A model generated the notes under the pieces. It had not been told where the DNA came from and searched no databases. It was given only the letters and a program-made list of their open reading frames with translations. Shown here one piece after another: positions 34,821 to 46,885 of a stretch of 64,000 nt of DNA (position 1 is the stretch's first letter; each line of letters begins with the position of its first letter). A program made the translations under genes and the position numbers. Source of the stretch: Myrica gale (lineage: Eukaryota > Streptophyta > Magnoliopsida > Fagales > Myricaceae); assembly GCA_963930655.1 (NCBI GenBank), contig OZ005611.1, positions 23,919,001-23,983,000 on the forward strand, given 5' to 3'.

Positions 34821-36004
34821 CAGTGGCGGAACCGAGATTAAAATTCATGGGTGTCGAACTTTAAAAGCGAAATGAAAAAAAAAAAAATTTTTCGTAATGC
34901 AAAACATTGTCTTAGAGTTACAATGTCGAAAATTAAGGACTATAGCATTAAAAATATTAGAATACATGTACCGTTCTATGTACTGCGACTGAGAGGTGAC
35001 AATTGGATCCTACGAGTTTGCATCTTCTGGAAATGTTGCAAAATGACTTCGTTCTCAATAGTTTTAAAAACTTCTTGCTCGATGTACACTAACATGCAAT
35101 CATTCATCCAGTCATCTCTCATCCTATTACAAAATTTTCTTCCTATTGATGATCTAATTCAAGTTAATTCCCTACTTAATTCTAAAACTTTAGAACAAAT
35201 TACAGATGATTCTAGTTGAGGTCTTGATGCCACTAGGATTGTCTTTCTTACATTTTTTAGTTACCACTACAACTAGGGTCTATCTTTTTATTTCCCTTTT
35301 TTCTTTTGACAAAAGGGTACTGAGGATGCATTTGTAGTTTACTTTCTCTAGGTTCTATGGATTTAGAATTGAAAGATATTCACATTCTTCGAAGCAACTT
35401 TCACACACAAAGCAACAATTGATGGCAAACCATGCTCTTAATAATAAAAACAAAATTTTCAGAATAAACAAGATTTAGTAAAAAAGTTCCTTAGATAAAC
35501 ATATCCCAAAAGTGGTTAGAACTTTGGTTTGATCTATACAAGGATCCTAAACAAACACAACATTTTTCAAGGTCTCTAATAAAAATGAAGAAACAAATCA
35601 ACATAAGGAGTAAGAAATGAAGTGATCTCGATTGTGAAAAATTAGGAGCAAAGAGTAAATAATTTTTTACTAACAGAAATTTAGCAAGATGTCAGGAAGT
35701 TACCCTTCAGTTGAATAACTTGTAATCGATGCAAAACAAAAATCATAATAATTGTATATTTTCCTCAGTTATTATGTAGCACTAGGAGCAAAATCAATGT
35801 ATAGAAAAAAAAAATTGTTTTAGGTCCGATACCCATTAAGTCTAGTTGGCCTGGACTTCATGGGTATCGGACCTGGACTTCATGGGTATCAAACCTAGCC
35901 AACTTATGAAGAAAAAGAAAAAAAGAAAAAAAAACGTGTAAATTTTTTTTGGGCAAACCATGGGTAGCGTCCGCACGGACTCGATACCCCTGCGTCCGCC
36001 ACTG
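34821..36004. mobile_element. hAT-type non-autonomous element, ~1.2 kb
   Basis: The inverted ends are CAGTGGCGGAACC at 34821 and GCGTCCGCCACTG at 36004, flanked by AACAGATG and AACAAATG (an 8-bp duplication with one mismatch). It sits about 110 bp downstream of the ILR1-like stop codon. The 150 bp at its left end are the reverse complement of the right end of the element at 43813. Inside, near 35845-35895, GGACTTCATGGGTATC repeats in tandem. A 122-codon frame (34851-35219) has no transposase motif. Confidence 0.85.
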
Positions 36005-36012
36005 AACAAATG

Positions 36013-39000
36013 TAAGTGGATTACATGGTTTGGATATCAAATGAATAAAATAGGTGGTTGCAGATTTGGTTTGTATAGAAAACTCACTACTTGTGTTTAG
36101 AAAATCGTACTCCCTCCCATCAGAACAAAATTTAAATTCACAACAGACCTTTGAAGTGGTACTTTTTCTCTAAGCTAAAAAAAAAGGCTGGTGAGAACTT
36201 TTCCTTGCAGCTGCGTAGAACTCCCTTGTCCTCTGGGGAATGGGCCTTGTCTGGACCTATTGGAAAAACAGTCTTTATGGACGAATTGTGGGCCTCCAAA
36301 TTACAACTATTCTTCTCCCCCATCGAAACTGGGCAAGTCATATGTTAGGTAGCCTGCCTAATCACGTTGATGCCCGCAATTATGTAGCCCGGAGTTGGAC
36401 CCCAATGGTAGGCCAGGCTTTAGAGGCTAAGGCCTAGTCCACATAGGTAGCTACAATCATTCCCATCAATTGTCCATTATGTTCCAGGATCCAATGATTG
36501 GAACACCTTTTCTCTAATCTCATGTTGTGGATCCCTCCTCTTTCATAATCTCTGGTGGGGCACCTTGCGATTGGATTCCTAGAAATGTTGCAGAACTACC
36601 ACTAACACTGTGGACCATGGTGTAAAAGGCCCGGTATGGGACAGGTGGAGATCCACCTCACATGGATGATCCGACATGTATACGGTGCACCTATATCCCA
36701 TTTGAACCAAAACAGAGGCAGGTGAAGGCCACAAAGTACTCCCATTTTGACAAAAACACAATAAAAATAGCAATAATTAACGACTGAAAACTTCACTTTT
36801 GTCCCTAATTAACAAATGGCTCCCTTTACACGTAAAAAACATGGCACTTTGTCCCTTTCTATTCTCAACCTGTATAGATCAATGAACATTCCACAAAAAC
36901 TAAGGCATGTTTATGTATATGTTCATGAACTCTCTCTTTTCTCTCTCTCCACAACTCTAGCACCGTCACACACTATTAGTCTATTTGTACTTGGTTCTAT
37001 TTCATATTAGACACCCAACATGAAACTAGTTTCTTTAAACTCATAGTAGGTTTTTGCTCAGAAAAGAAAAACTCGAAGCGGTTTAAAAAATCTTCGAAGA
37101 GATTTTGCTTTAATAAAGAATTGATCCTCCAATTCTCGTTGTAACCCTCTGTTTTCAAGTTCTTCTTTCCCGCCTAATGAAGTGCGTAGAGCCTAATAGA
37201 GCACCTTATATGCTAGTTTTTGGACACTGACAGTCCCTTGTCCTGCATGTTTGCTCTCACAAGAAATGCCGTTTCATGAAATAAGTCCGTCCTAGCGTTC
37301 AAACACTTGAGACGGATAGCATTATTGTAGAGACTATGTAGCTTTCAATAATTTTACCTTTTCAAAAAGTGCAAGGTTTCAGAAGATTTCGAAATCCCAA
37401 TGACAGAGGAATTATCGGTTATCCCTGCAGAAAGAGCAGAGCAAAGTTCTTCCGCTAGGAAAAAGTGAAAGGAACTCAACAACAAACGTTGAATCAAGAC
37501 AAATGACGATCTAATTTGCAGGATCTTAACCATTATAATGCTCATTAAATTGTTTAGCTGCTGTTCATAATCTATTAAATATAAACAGAGGTCGTTTTCC
37601 TAGTTTATTTCGAGGAGTTTGAGGTTAATTAAAGTGGTAGGTTTAGCATTGTGGTCCTTGACAAGTAGGCTCTGCTCATTGGTTTCAATTCCTGAGGTTG
37701 AACTTTATAGACCATAGACATAGGTCTAATCTTTCTCTTCAAAATTTTCCCTTTTCTTCATGCACGTTTGACTGCAAGGAAGAATTTATGGTACAACTTT
37801 CAGCTCAAATCAGCCTAATACGTTGGGCAAAGAACATAAGAGCAATCCTCTATATAGCCAGGGCTAAAACTGTGTCCTTTTGGATAATCTTATAATGGAA
37901 TACATTTGGCTATTCTAACAAGTTTGGTGAACTAAATCATTCATATTTGGACTTCGAAACATGAAAGCTAAACTAATGGGTGAGTATGATTGCACTCGCA
38001 AAAGAAATACAGGTTGAGTATGATTATTTTATCAACTAGGCTGAACTCATCTAGATTCTTCTAACCGGCCATCCCAACAATAGCATTGCCGGCACCTGCC
38101 CCAAGAATCTCCTAATCAGCTTCTCTATCAAAGTTGAAGTGATTCTAATGCCATAATCTAAAAAACTATCACCTTTTTCAATGAAAAAGGAGAAAGATGA
38201 TCTAAATGGTGGTCAGCCTAAATTCATGGAGTTTGCCTTCTTTATTGCTGGACTTTGTGACACTCTGCATCAGAAAGAAGATATGTTGGTTGGTGCAATT
38301 TCTTTGCCTTAAGAAATTTTTGGTGGTTGAGATCTTATACCAAACCTTTCATGTCTTATATGCTGAGTCATTCCCATGTGTTACCTGGCCCCTCAGAAAG
38401 TTGGGGCGCTCTTCTTCTGCATTTGCACATAAAACTCTTCCTTTTGGTCCAATGTTTCTTTATCAAACTTTTTAAAACAATCCAAACCAGAGAGTAGGAG
38501 TTTTCATATTTCCTTCTTCAAGAGCTTGCTGGCTTTGATAAAATGGAAAGATAGTCCCCAAGTTGGCGCAGTTTGGTAAGTTGTTGAATGCAATGTCTGA
38601 GGGTTTATCACTCTTTTTATTACCATTTGAAAGAGACAGAGAGGGCATTGGTAAACCCAATAGATAACTTTATGACAACCCGAAAGAAAAGCAAGAGGAT
38701 GAAATTGACTGGGGGAAGAACAGAGTAAATTAAGCTTTTGTGATCTGAAGGGCAGCAGCCCATGTGAGATCAACTTTCTAGTATGCAGATCTTTACACGC
38801 AAAATCTAACACATTTTCGCAATCCCCACGTTTCTTCCATCCCAATTCCAAAGTCATGGAATTGCAAAGCGCTTTGCTTAAAGACTAATTTGTTGGCAGA
38901 GTACATGATAAATATTGTATTAGTTAAGGACAGTTTTGAGAAGGCAATACATTAATCATTCTATTTTATTCTATTTTTAATGAATTTCCATTTTTGTTGT

Positions 39001-39590
39001 TGTTAATCGATGTCCTCCAAATTTTTGAATATCTATTATACCCCTTTCACAGGTAATCCCTAATTGTTACTTGGACCTTTTGTCATTTTCTTATACTGTA
39101 GGATAATAATCTTCATACCCAATGGTAGTCCAATATGATGGAAATTGAAGAGAAAATTTAATTTGTTTCCATGGAAAAACTATTGTTTAGGGAAGGAGGA
39201 ACTAGTATTCTTTACTAATTAAGCATATAAGCACATATAAATGCTCTGTTTAGCCAAAACGAAATACCACATATATAATTCAATGTGGTAAAGTATCTGA
39301 CTCATTCTCTTGTCGTATACTATAACAGAGATGCCTAAAAGCATATGCATAGATCTAAGGTACTACACTTTGGTGCCATGCCATGCCATGCCTCTTTACC
39401 CATGCATGCATCAAACCAAAATTCATAAGTTATCTACGTACGTTTTTGGTTGAATAACCTTTTGTCTATTGGGGCAAAAGATTTAGTTGTTCTTTTATCA
39501 AAACAACTGGAGACAACTACTAATGGAAGACAAACTCAAAGTCATGAGTACATTAACACAGGGAAAAACATAAATCCTAACCGCAAGAGA
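36013..39590. other. Long intergenic stretch, no gene recognised
   Basis: About 3.6 kb. Reading frames on both strands, including a 117-codon minus-strand one at 38504-38857, show no family motif and no plausible splice partners. I could not define any transposon here. Confidence 0.4.
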
Positions 39591-39591
39591 T

Positions 39592-39771
39592 TGACCTGGT
39601 GATCTAGGATTGGGACTTGGGGGGTTTGCTCACTTTCGAGGTCTTAGGTTCAAAACTCTAAGGTGCTACCAAAATTTGGGGGCCACTCCTAAAGTTTGCG
39701 GCTTTGTAATTACCCAATTTGTGTGAGACGGAGAACTGCACAAGCTCAAGGGATAAGTTAGAGCGAAAAAA
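39592..39771 (+). mobile_element. SINE-like sequence (tRNA-derived)
   Basis: An A-box-like GACCTGGTGATCTAGG is followed after about 40 bp by GAGGTCTTAGGTTCAAAACT, containing a B-box-like GGTTCAAAAC. A variable body ends in GCGAAAAAAA. This is the layout of plant tRNA-derived SINEs. No target-site duplication could be matched, so ends are approximate. Confidence 0.45.
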
Positions 39772-39783
39772 ATGATGTGTAGG

Positions 39784-39943
39784 ACATGTTCGTTTTGTTT
39801 GTTTTTCTAAGATTTTTTTGAATTCTAGAATTTTAAAACCGAATATGTTTTTTAACATCACTTAGAAACAACTTTTGCGCGCATACTAATAAAATTATCT
39901 TCACCTAAAAATTGTCACAATACTATCTAACCGAACATCTCCT
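39784..39943. mobile_element. MITE family C, short copy
   Basis: Ends are ACATGTTCGTTTTG and inverted CCGAACATCTCC; the interior is AT-rich. It directly follows the SINE-like sequence. Confidence 0.4.
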
Positions 39944-40647
39944 AAGTTCTCGTCACATTTTCCCACAACCATATTGATAAAGTTTTGACATTTGTATATA
40001 TACAATATCCCGAAAATCACTTGGAAGAGCTACATGCTTAGAGTCTAATTGAAGTTTTAACTTTTCCCCCAACCTGCCAGATCACCTTGGGCTGATTGTA
40101 ACTTGTCCCACAGCAGATCCATACTAAGTCCCAAATTAGAACCTCATGTATCCAGGTTGTCCGCATATAATGGTACAGTACATGTCTGACGCTTCACCAC
40201 CTTATGCAAATTCTAGCGGTCGGTGGGTGATAGAAAGTGTTACCATCCCTTTTCAATGGTTACTTTCTGTGCTTTCTTTCGGCCTCAACCATTTCTCTCT
40301 CCTCCATCTTAAATCTGCCAACTCTGCTCCACTGGTCTTTCTCTCTTCTAAGGTTCTACCTCTTCAGCCTTGGAGTCCGAAAAAAATTCCTAAAAGAAAT
40401 ACTAAAATAAGAGGCTCTTTGAACATTTAGTGGCACTGCATGCGCTCAGGAATCACACAAAGTTCCAGCTTTATATGGGAGTAGCCCCACCGTCCATCCA
40501 TTATACTTCCACCGTGCACATCTATATATATTCAGTCTCTTCTCATTGATACTCCTCTTCCTTCTTCTACTTTCTTTTGCCGTTTAGATTCTTCACTCCA
40601 ATTCGAAACTACGTGACTTTGCTATCTCTTTGTTGGTTAATATAGAT
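39944..40647. other. Promoter region of the two-HMA gene
   Basis: No coding signal. A TATA box candidate TATATATA lies at 40523-40530, about 120 bases before the start codon, in a good plant context. Confidence 0.5.
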
Positions 40648-42468
40648 ATGGGTGAAGAAGCTAAACAGGTGCGGTTTCTCATATTCTCTATATTGCAAGT
40701 GTTTCATTTATTTATGTACTGATGGCTATTGTGGGAATTCGTTATTGATTGTTTTTCCTTTGTATTTAGCCGGAACAAGCTAAGGTAGAGGAGAAGAAAG
40801 ATGAGAAAGCAGAGGAGAAGAAAGAAGAGAAAACAGAGGAAAAGAAGGAAGAGAAGCCAGAGGAGAAGAAGGAAGAGCCAAAAGACCCACCTCCATTTGT
40901 TTTGTATGTGGACATACATTGTGTTGGATGCGCCAAGAAGATTGAGAAGTCGATAATGAGGATTAGAGGTCCCCCTCCTTCTCTCTCTCTCGCTGTCCCT
41001 TTTCTTTGTAAATTTACATTTTCATTTCTATCTGTGTTGGCACGTGTGTGCTATAACCCTGTTTATTGTTTGCTATCAGGAGTGGAGGGTGTTGTGGTAG
41101 ACATGGCAAAAAACGAAGTGACTATAAAGGGAATAGTGGAGCCTCAAGCTGTGTGCAGCAAGATCATGAAGAAGACTAAAAGAAGAGCAAGAGTCTTATC
41201 TCCATTGCCATCATCTGAGGGTGAAGCCATCCCAGAAGTTGTAACTTCACAGGTCTCATGATGTTCCTGTGCTTAAAATCCACCAAAAAAAGAACAGTTT
41301 ACCGAACTTTCCCCAACATATTGAAGTGATTTGTTTTGCTTCAGGTTAGTGGATTAATGACAGTGGAACTCAATGTTAACATGCACTGTGAGGCATGTGC
41401 TGAGCAACTCCAGAAGAAAATACTTAAAATGAGAGGTAGTACTACTTGCGTCACATTTTCCCCTTCTGCAAACCCTAAGTAAATAATTGTCTTGTGAGGA
41501 GCCAACTGCATGAAATAATGAGAAAGTTCACCAAGGAATGCTTTCTCAGTCATGATTTTGGCTCTCTTCGCCCGAGGGTGTCTAGGACCACCCAGACTTA
41601 AACCTATCCAGTGTCTGGCTGATCCAGAGGGAAGGTCGGTCCTGTCTGATGTGGCATACAGTCATCTGGCAATAACTTGTCGTCAAAAGTTGTGATTGTA
41701 TTAAATTTAGTTATTGAGCCTAAATTGATCTCCAAACAAAACAAATGAAACGTCAAAAGAAAAGGGAAGAGAGAGATTGCTTCTTGGAAGTCTTGCCAGA
41801 TTCCCACTATGTGATACGCTTTAATGTTTTTGTATATACGACTGCACTGAAAATGAGGGCCTAACTTTTTCTATTCAAATATGTCTCCAAGGACTGTAAC
41901 TAGCATGAAGACTATGCATACAGATCACTAGCCGTGTTGTCCGAGAACTAGTGATCTTGGGCTTCATATGGATTTGAAATCCATTTTTCATGTTTGTGTT
42001 GCAGGAGTTCAAACAGTCGCGACGGAGCTTGGTACGGGGAAGGTCATGGTCACAGGGACAATGGACGCAGACAAGCTTGTGGACTACGTCTATAGACGCA
42101 CCAAAAAGCAAGCTCGAATTGTACCACAGCCAGAGCCTGAACCTGAGAAGAAAGAAGAAAATAAGGAAGCAGAGAAGCCCGCTGAAGAAGCAAAATCCGA
42201 AGAGAAAAAAGAACAGGAAAAATCACCAGAAGAAGCTAAGAAAGAAGAAGGTGACAAAGGTGAAAGTAATGGGAAAAAAGAAGATAAGGGTGGTGAGGAA
42301 AGCAAGGAAGAGACCAACAAGGAAGGTGGAGAAAACATCAACATTATTGATCATGAGGAGGGTATGAAGAAGATGATGTACTACTACCAGCCACTCTATG
42401 TGATCGAACGGATTCCCCCTCCTCAGCTCTTCAGCGATGAGAACCCCAACGCCTGCAGCATTTCATAA
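40648..42468 (+). CDS. Heavy metal-associated isoprenylated plant protein (HIPP), two HMA domains, 5 exons
   Basis: Exons: 40648-40668, 40770-40968, 41080-41252, 41345-41435, 42005-42468; phases agree, 315 residues. After a seven-residue first exon comes a charged repeat of EEKKEEK(T/P) type. The first HMA domain follows, with HCVGCAKKIEK (Cys58, Cys61), and the second, with MHCEACAEQLQKK (Cys146, Cys149). In each domain an intron splits the codon of the Gly in the R-G-V turn. A long Lys/Glu-rich linker leads to a Tyr-rich tail and the C-terminal CSIS, a CaaX box suited to farnesylation. HIPPs are plant-specific metallochaperone-like proteins tied to metal handling and stress. Metal binding is expected from both intact CxxC motifs; the partner is not predictable. 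Confidence 0.93.
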
Positions 42469-43812
42469 TGCCATGATCTCAAATTATTATAATGTTCCAA
42501 AAAATGTTATGTAATGTAAAGTGTTCAATAGCAGCGCCACTCGTGATGAGAATTTAAGACGAGTACACTCAGGAGCTGTCAATGTAATGGAACTATATGC
42601 AACTGCAGCCCTATATATCTATCAGATATCATCTGTATCGTATCTTCGTATATAAGATTTTGAATATATGAATATGTGATCGTTTGACATAATAAGAATA
42701 TTCTCAGTTGAGATATCTGTCCTTTGCATGCTTCTTTAATTATGTCATTGGGGGAATTCTATATCGTCAAACACATATGTCAGCGACTTAATTTATCATC
42801 ACAGGGTTGCAGCTTTAGTTAAATTCTTTTCCTGAAAGGTTCATATATAATTAAAAGAAACACTGTGAGAATGCAGGGGAAACGACAATTAACTTGCTAC
42901 TGCTGTTTGATGCCCGCAAGTAGCTAGACGATGAGAATGGACGGCGCCACATCACGTGGTAGGCCACAAGCAATCACAACTAGATTCTAGCGATCCTATC
43001 CTGTCATCTTCACGAGACTGTCTACCCTTCTTCGGCCAAATTCCGACGACTTTCTCCAGTTATCTTCAGGTGATTGTTCGTCTTCTTTAGCCAAATTCCG
43101 AAAATCATCTCCAATCAGATTTCGGTGACTTTCCGACCATCTTTAGACGCCATTTTTTTCTTATAGAGAATATTTTTACTGTAATCGGAGACTTATAAAT
43201 AGAGTCTTCATTGTAATCTCATCCTTACATGAAAAGTGAGTACACATATATGCAATTGGGCATTCTCACTTATCTATTTTTCTCTATCTCTAGCCGTCTA
43301 AATTATTCTCTTTTATTTTATTTTTAACAACATGCATTATTCTGAAAAGAGAGATAAGTTTTTCGCTCTTTGCTTGGCCGATATTCGAATTATTTGTTCT
43401 TTTAACCAGACTGTACGTAATGCGTAAAGAAAGAGATAATCACAGCCTACGCGATCAACTTTAATGTTTAAAGACATAAAGAACTTGGACGAATGACGTC
43501 GAATTGCTTTTCTTTAACTCCTTTTCTTTAAGGTTTTTTGTTCTCTTCGCTTTTCTTTTAAGGTTTTGGTGATGAAGCGAATTAGATGAAAATGAGTCCC
43601 ACTGCAGAAGTCTCTTCTCTCTCTCTCTCTCTCGCGCGAGGGGTATTGCAGTCCCACTGCAGATGGATTTGATTTGGAAAAGATTGGCAAAAGGAGGAAA
43701 GCAAAGACCAATTTGGGGTCCTGTAATGGCTTGAGTTGAGTTGCAGAACATTGTGACAGGCGTACCTTGGCAATCATGGTACTCGTGCAATCCGAATATC
43801 CGTCCTTCTAGC
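42469..43812. other. Intergenic, with possible LTR fragment and CT microsatellite
   Basis: From about 42990 to 43330 the sequence looks like a retrotransposon LTR: a TATAAATAGAGTCTTCATTG promoter-like block, a following transcript-start-like region and an end in TTTTTAACA. Ends and duplication could not be fixed. A (CT)n tract lies at about 43615-43633. Confidence 0.35.
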
Positions 43813-44766
43813 CAGAGGCGGAACTAAGGGGTAGCGACCCTGGGCGGTCGCTACCCCTCACGCCACAAATTTTTTTTTTTCATTATTTTTTTATTTTTTT
43901 TTAAAAAAAAATTAAGTTGGTCTGAGCCCGATACCCCTGAAGCTCAGGTTCAGACCAACTATACATATGTTTTACACATAAAGCCTGAGCCCGATACCCC
44001 TGACCCAGAAAACTGCAATAACATCGTCTGATATTTTCTATCAGTCCACACAGCAGAAATAAGCTAAACTGGCACCATCAGTCCTCACACCTCTCACTCT
44101 CTCATTTTTTGCTTTTTTCCCTTATTTTTGCATATTATATTAAAAAAAACTTAAAAGCTCCTATTGTAACTTTTTGCAAAAAAAAAATATTGTTCAATTA
44201 TTTGGATAGTACGGTTGCAGGTTGTTCCCGCGACCCACTTTTTTTCTTCCCTGGGTATACCCTCGCTGGGTGTCTGTGAAAGTCTCTATGTCTGATCATA
44301 AGAGCCAGGTGTTGTTTCCTCTATTCAGAGGTACAATATTATGTGGTCTTAGATATCCACTATGTATGGACGTTAACTTAGTCAAAGAATGAAAGAAAAA
44401 AAAACGAAGAAAAAGTTGATTGCCAAAATATCATGAGGCGGATGAGTATTTTGCACTTCTAGGTAGACAAATGTGTCATTGCATGGAGCAAAGGGAAGCA
44501 CTAATTTTAGAACTTCTGACTTTTTTTGCATTAAGTAGTAAAAAAAATTTTTTTTGTCATTTTTCCTTAAAAAGTTTGCCCCCCATTAATTGGGTTTCTG
44601 GCTCCGCCACTGGGTACATGTATTGTAATATTTTTAATGCTTTTAGTCTTTAATTTTTGATATTGTAATTGTAAGATAATTTTTAGCATTATAAAGGAAA
44701 AAAAAAATTTTATCATTTTGTCTTTAGAATTCGACCCCCTGAATTTTGGTCCTGGTTCCGCCACTG
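43813..44766. mobile_element. hAT-type non-autonomous element, ~0.95 kb, composite
   Basis: A perfect 8-bp duplication, CTTCTAGC, flanks it (43805-43812, 44767-44774). Ends are CAGAGGCGGAACTAAGG and inverted GGTTCCGCCACTG. A second internal end-like sequence, TGGCTCCGCCACTG, lies at about 44599-44612. The 154 bp right of it are the reverse complement of the left end of the element at 34821. So it looks like one element that inserted into or recombined with a relative, then moved or was captured as a unit. Confidence 0.85.
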
Positions 44767-44774
44767 CTTCTAGC

Positions 44775-45264
44775 CAGGGTTTTTAAGTGGGTAAAAGAGT
44801 CATCCCAAGGTTTATACGCCATAGCTTTTCCAAAATTTTGTGGATGTCACATGAAAATAAAGTAACGGATAAAATTACTGATAATGGGGTTCGAGATTCC
44901 CTCAGACAAATGATCAGAGACGTGGGTTTCACATGGTAGATGAGCCCCAGGCCCCCACTGTATCCTCTAACGTGGCAGAGGGCTTCGGTGCTGATGCCAT
45001 CCCACAGCTTGTCTGTTTGCCCTTTTGTCTCGTCACAAAGCAGTCACATACAGTCATATTCAGAAGCTGATCAATACAATGTATGGTGATAAAAGGAAAG
45101 AAATTGGAAAAATTATCCTGCTGAAGTCATACCAAGGATTTAGTTAGCGAAATAGGATCCAAAAGTGCATATGGAATTCACCTGAAGATAAAAGCATATA
45201 GGACAACCTTGTTGACTAATGTTAATCAAATTAAAGTATCAAACTGCTTTTCTTGACTTCTATT
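44775..45264. other. Intergenic spacer
   Basis: No gene or element recognised. Confidence 0.4.
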
Positions 45265-45587
45265 AGAAGAAAAATGTGAAAATGAAGAGGGAGAGAGAAA
45301 TAGTAACAAGAGACAAGAGATTTTAAGTGGTTCGGTCTAGAAGACCTACATCTATTGTGAAAACTCTTTATGACTGTATTTTGTATTATGAGTCCATACA
45401 TATTACAATTGAATATCTCTATTTATAGAAATACAAAGCATAATAGGAGAATATCCTATATTTAAATTTAAATCTCTACATTTGAATTTAAATTTAAATC
45501 TTCATAACAATATCAAAAATTTGATATTGTGATAATCATAATATCATATCAAATATTTAAGATTTGATTATGATATTATCTCTAACA
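45265..45587 (-). mobile_element. Solo LTR, Copia-like
   Basis: A 5-bp direct repeat CTATT flanks it (45260-45264, 45588-45592). On the minus strand the sequence begins TGTTAGAGATAATATC and carries a promoter-like CTATAAATAGAG, as woody-plant Copia LTRs often do. The 3' end reads TTCTTCT rather than the canonical CA, probably one substitution. No internal retrotransposon sequence or second LTR is present, so it is a recombination remnant. Confidence 0.65.
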
Positions 45588-45592
45588 CTATT

Positions 45593-46885
45593 AAAAATTT
45601 TCTAGTACTTGGAAAATGCTATTCAATTTTTGGTTCCAAAAGTTGGTGCTTCAACTCTAACGTCCCTATAACAATTATAGCTTGTCCTTCATAATTGATG
45701 TTGAATTATGAAACTAATTAGCTAAAACCTTCGACTTTCATGTTTAAAAAAACAAAAAGCTCCGGTAGATGTCTAAGGAAAACCGTCTGTCGTACGTAGG
45801 AAGGAAAGTCCACGAATCAACGTCGTACAAGTTCCTAATATGGATATAAAATTTACAGATAAAGAGGAAGCTGCATCGAAGCCTTGCAAATCTAAGAACA
45901 CATGTATGGGGTACGGATTTACTCCAAATGAGAGATTTTTGAAGATATCTTAAGGGATGAACTGTTTTTATCTAAACAATTTAACGGTTTTAATTAACTC
46001 ACGTCATTTAATAAATAATATAACTTGCACAAATGTACTCAGATTAGTTCCAACTCATTAAATGATATTAGTTAATTTTAAAATGAAACACACAATCCAT
46101 TCCTTAAAACACATTTCCGTTCCCCACATGCATGTGCATGGCGATAGATTCTACGAGCTGCGAATAAAACGACGATCCCTCGATCGAGTACTTCTGCATA
46201 ATATATAACAGCTTTACATATAATGAAATCGAAAGACAACATCATCATAGTTTTTAACTTATTCTTTTGTTTGTAGCTCGTAGACATCGTGGTAAAACTG
46301 TAAAAGATCAGAACGGCCGGACTTCAATTATTATAAGTTGTAATTGATCTTAAGCTCCCCAAATCCAATCTCTCACAGAGGCAAACTTCTTTGATAAGAA
46401 ACACAACCCACATGGGAGCCAACATCCCACGACTTTTCGAACACTCGTGGAAAAGACAATACAGTCAACTTTTAGGTTAACCAGCAAGGATGCTGACACA
46501 GGTTTGCACTCTTCCAAGTCACAAGCCCATGATCATATCCATTGAAAACCGAAATTTCCCTTAAGCAAAGTATCTTTTAGGACATAATCCTTTTCAACCA
46601 CCTCAAGCGGCCTGTCATAGATGGTAAAGCAAATGTACGTCACCAAGAAAAAGAATGTAAAGGAAAGGAAGGACAGGGAAAAAAGAGTACTGGGGGAAAA
46701 CTTTATTCCTTATCTCTAGGGAATCCATGGATTATCTTATCTTATACCTCTATCTACGTTCTATAAATCCTATATAAGGCATGCTAAATCTGACATAACG
46801 ATCAACCCACTTATAGCTCAGAAGCAACAGGAATCCCAACCGCTGTCTATATATAACAAACCCAAGCAGATATTTGAATGGTAAC
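45593..46885. other. Intergenic and promoter of the single-HMA gene
   Basis: No gene recognised. TATATAAG at about 46771-46778 is a good TATA box, about 110 bases before the start codon at 46886; a second TATATATAA is at 46848. Confidence 0.45.

Noticed and set aside
34851..35219. 122-codon frame inside the hAT element as a transposase
   Set aside because: No zinc finger, DDE or hAT dimerisation motif; it begins 30 bases inside the element in low-complexity sequence.
38206..38857. Overlapping plus- and minus-strand frames as a gene
   Set aside because: No motif on either strand, no splice partners and no conserved start.
42090..42344. Minus-strand Ser/Phe-rich frame
   Set aside because: Antisense shadow of the Lys/Glu-rich region of the HIPP gene.
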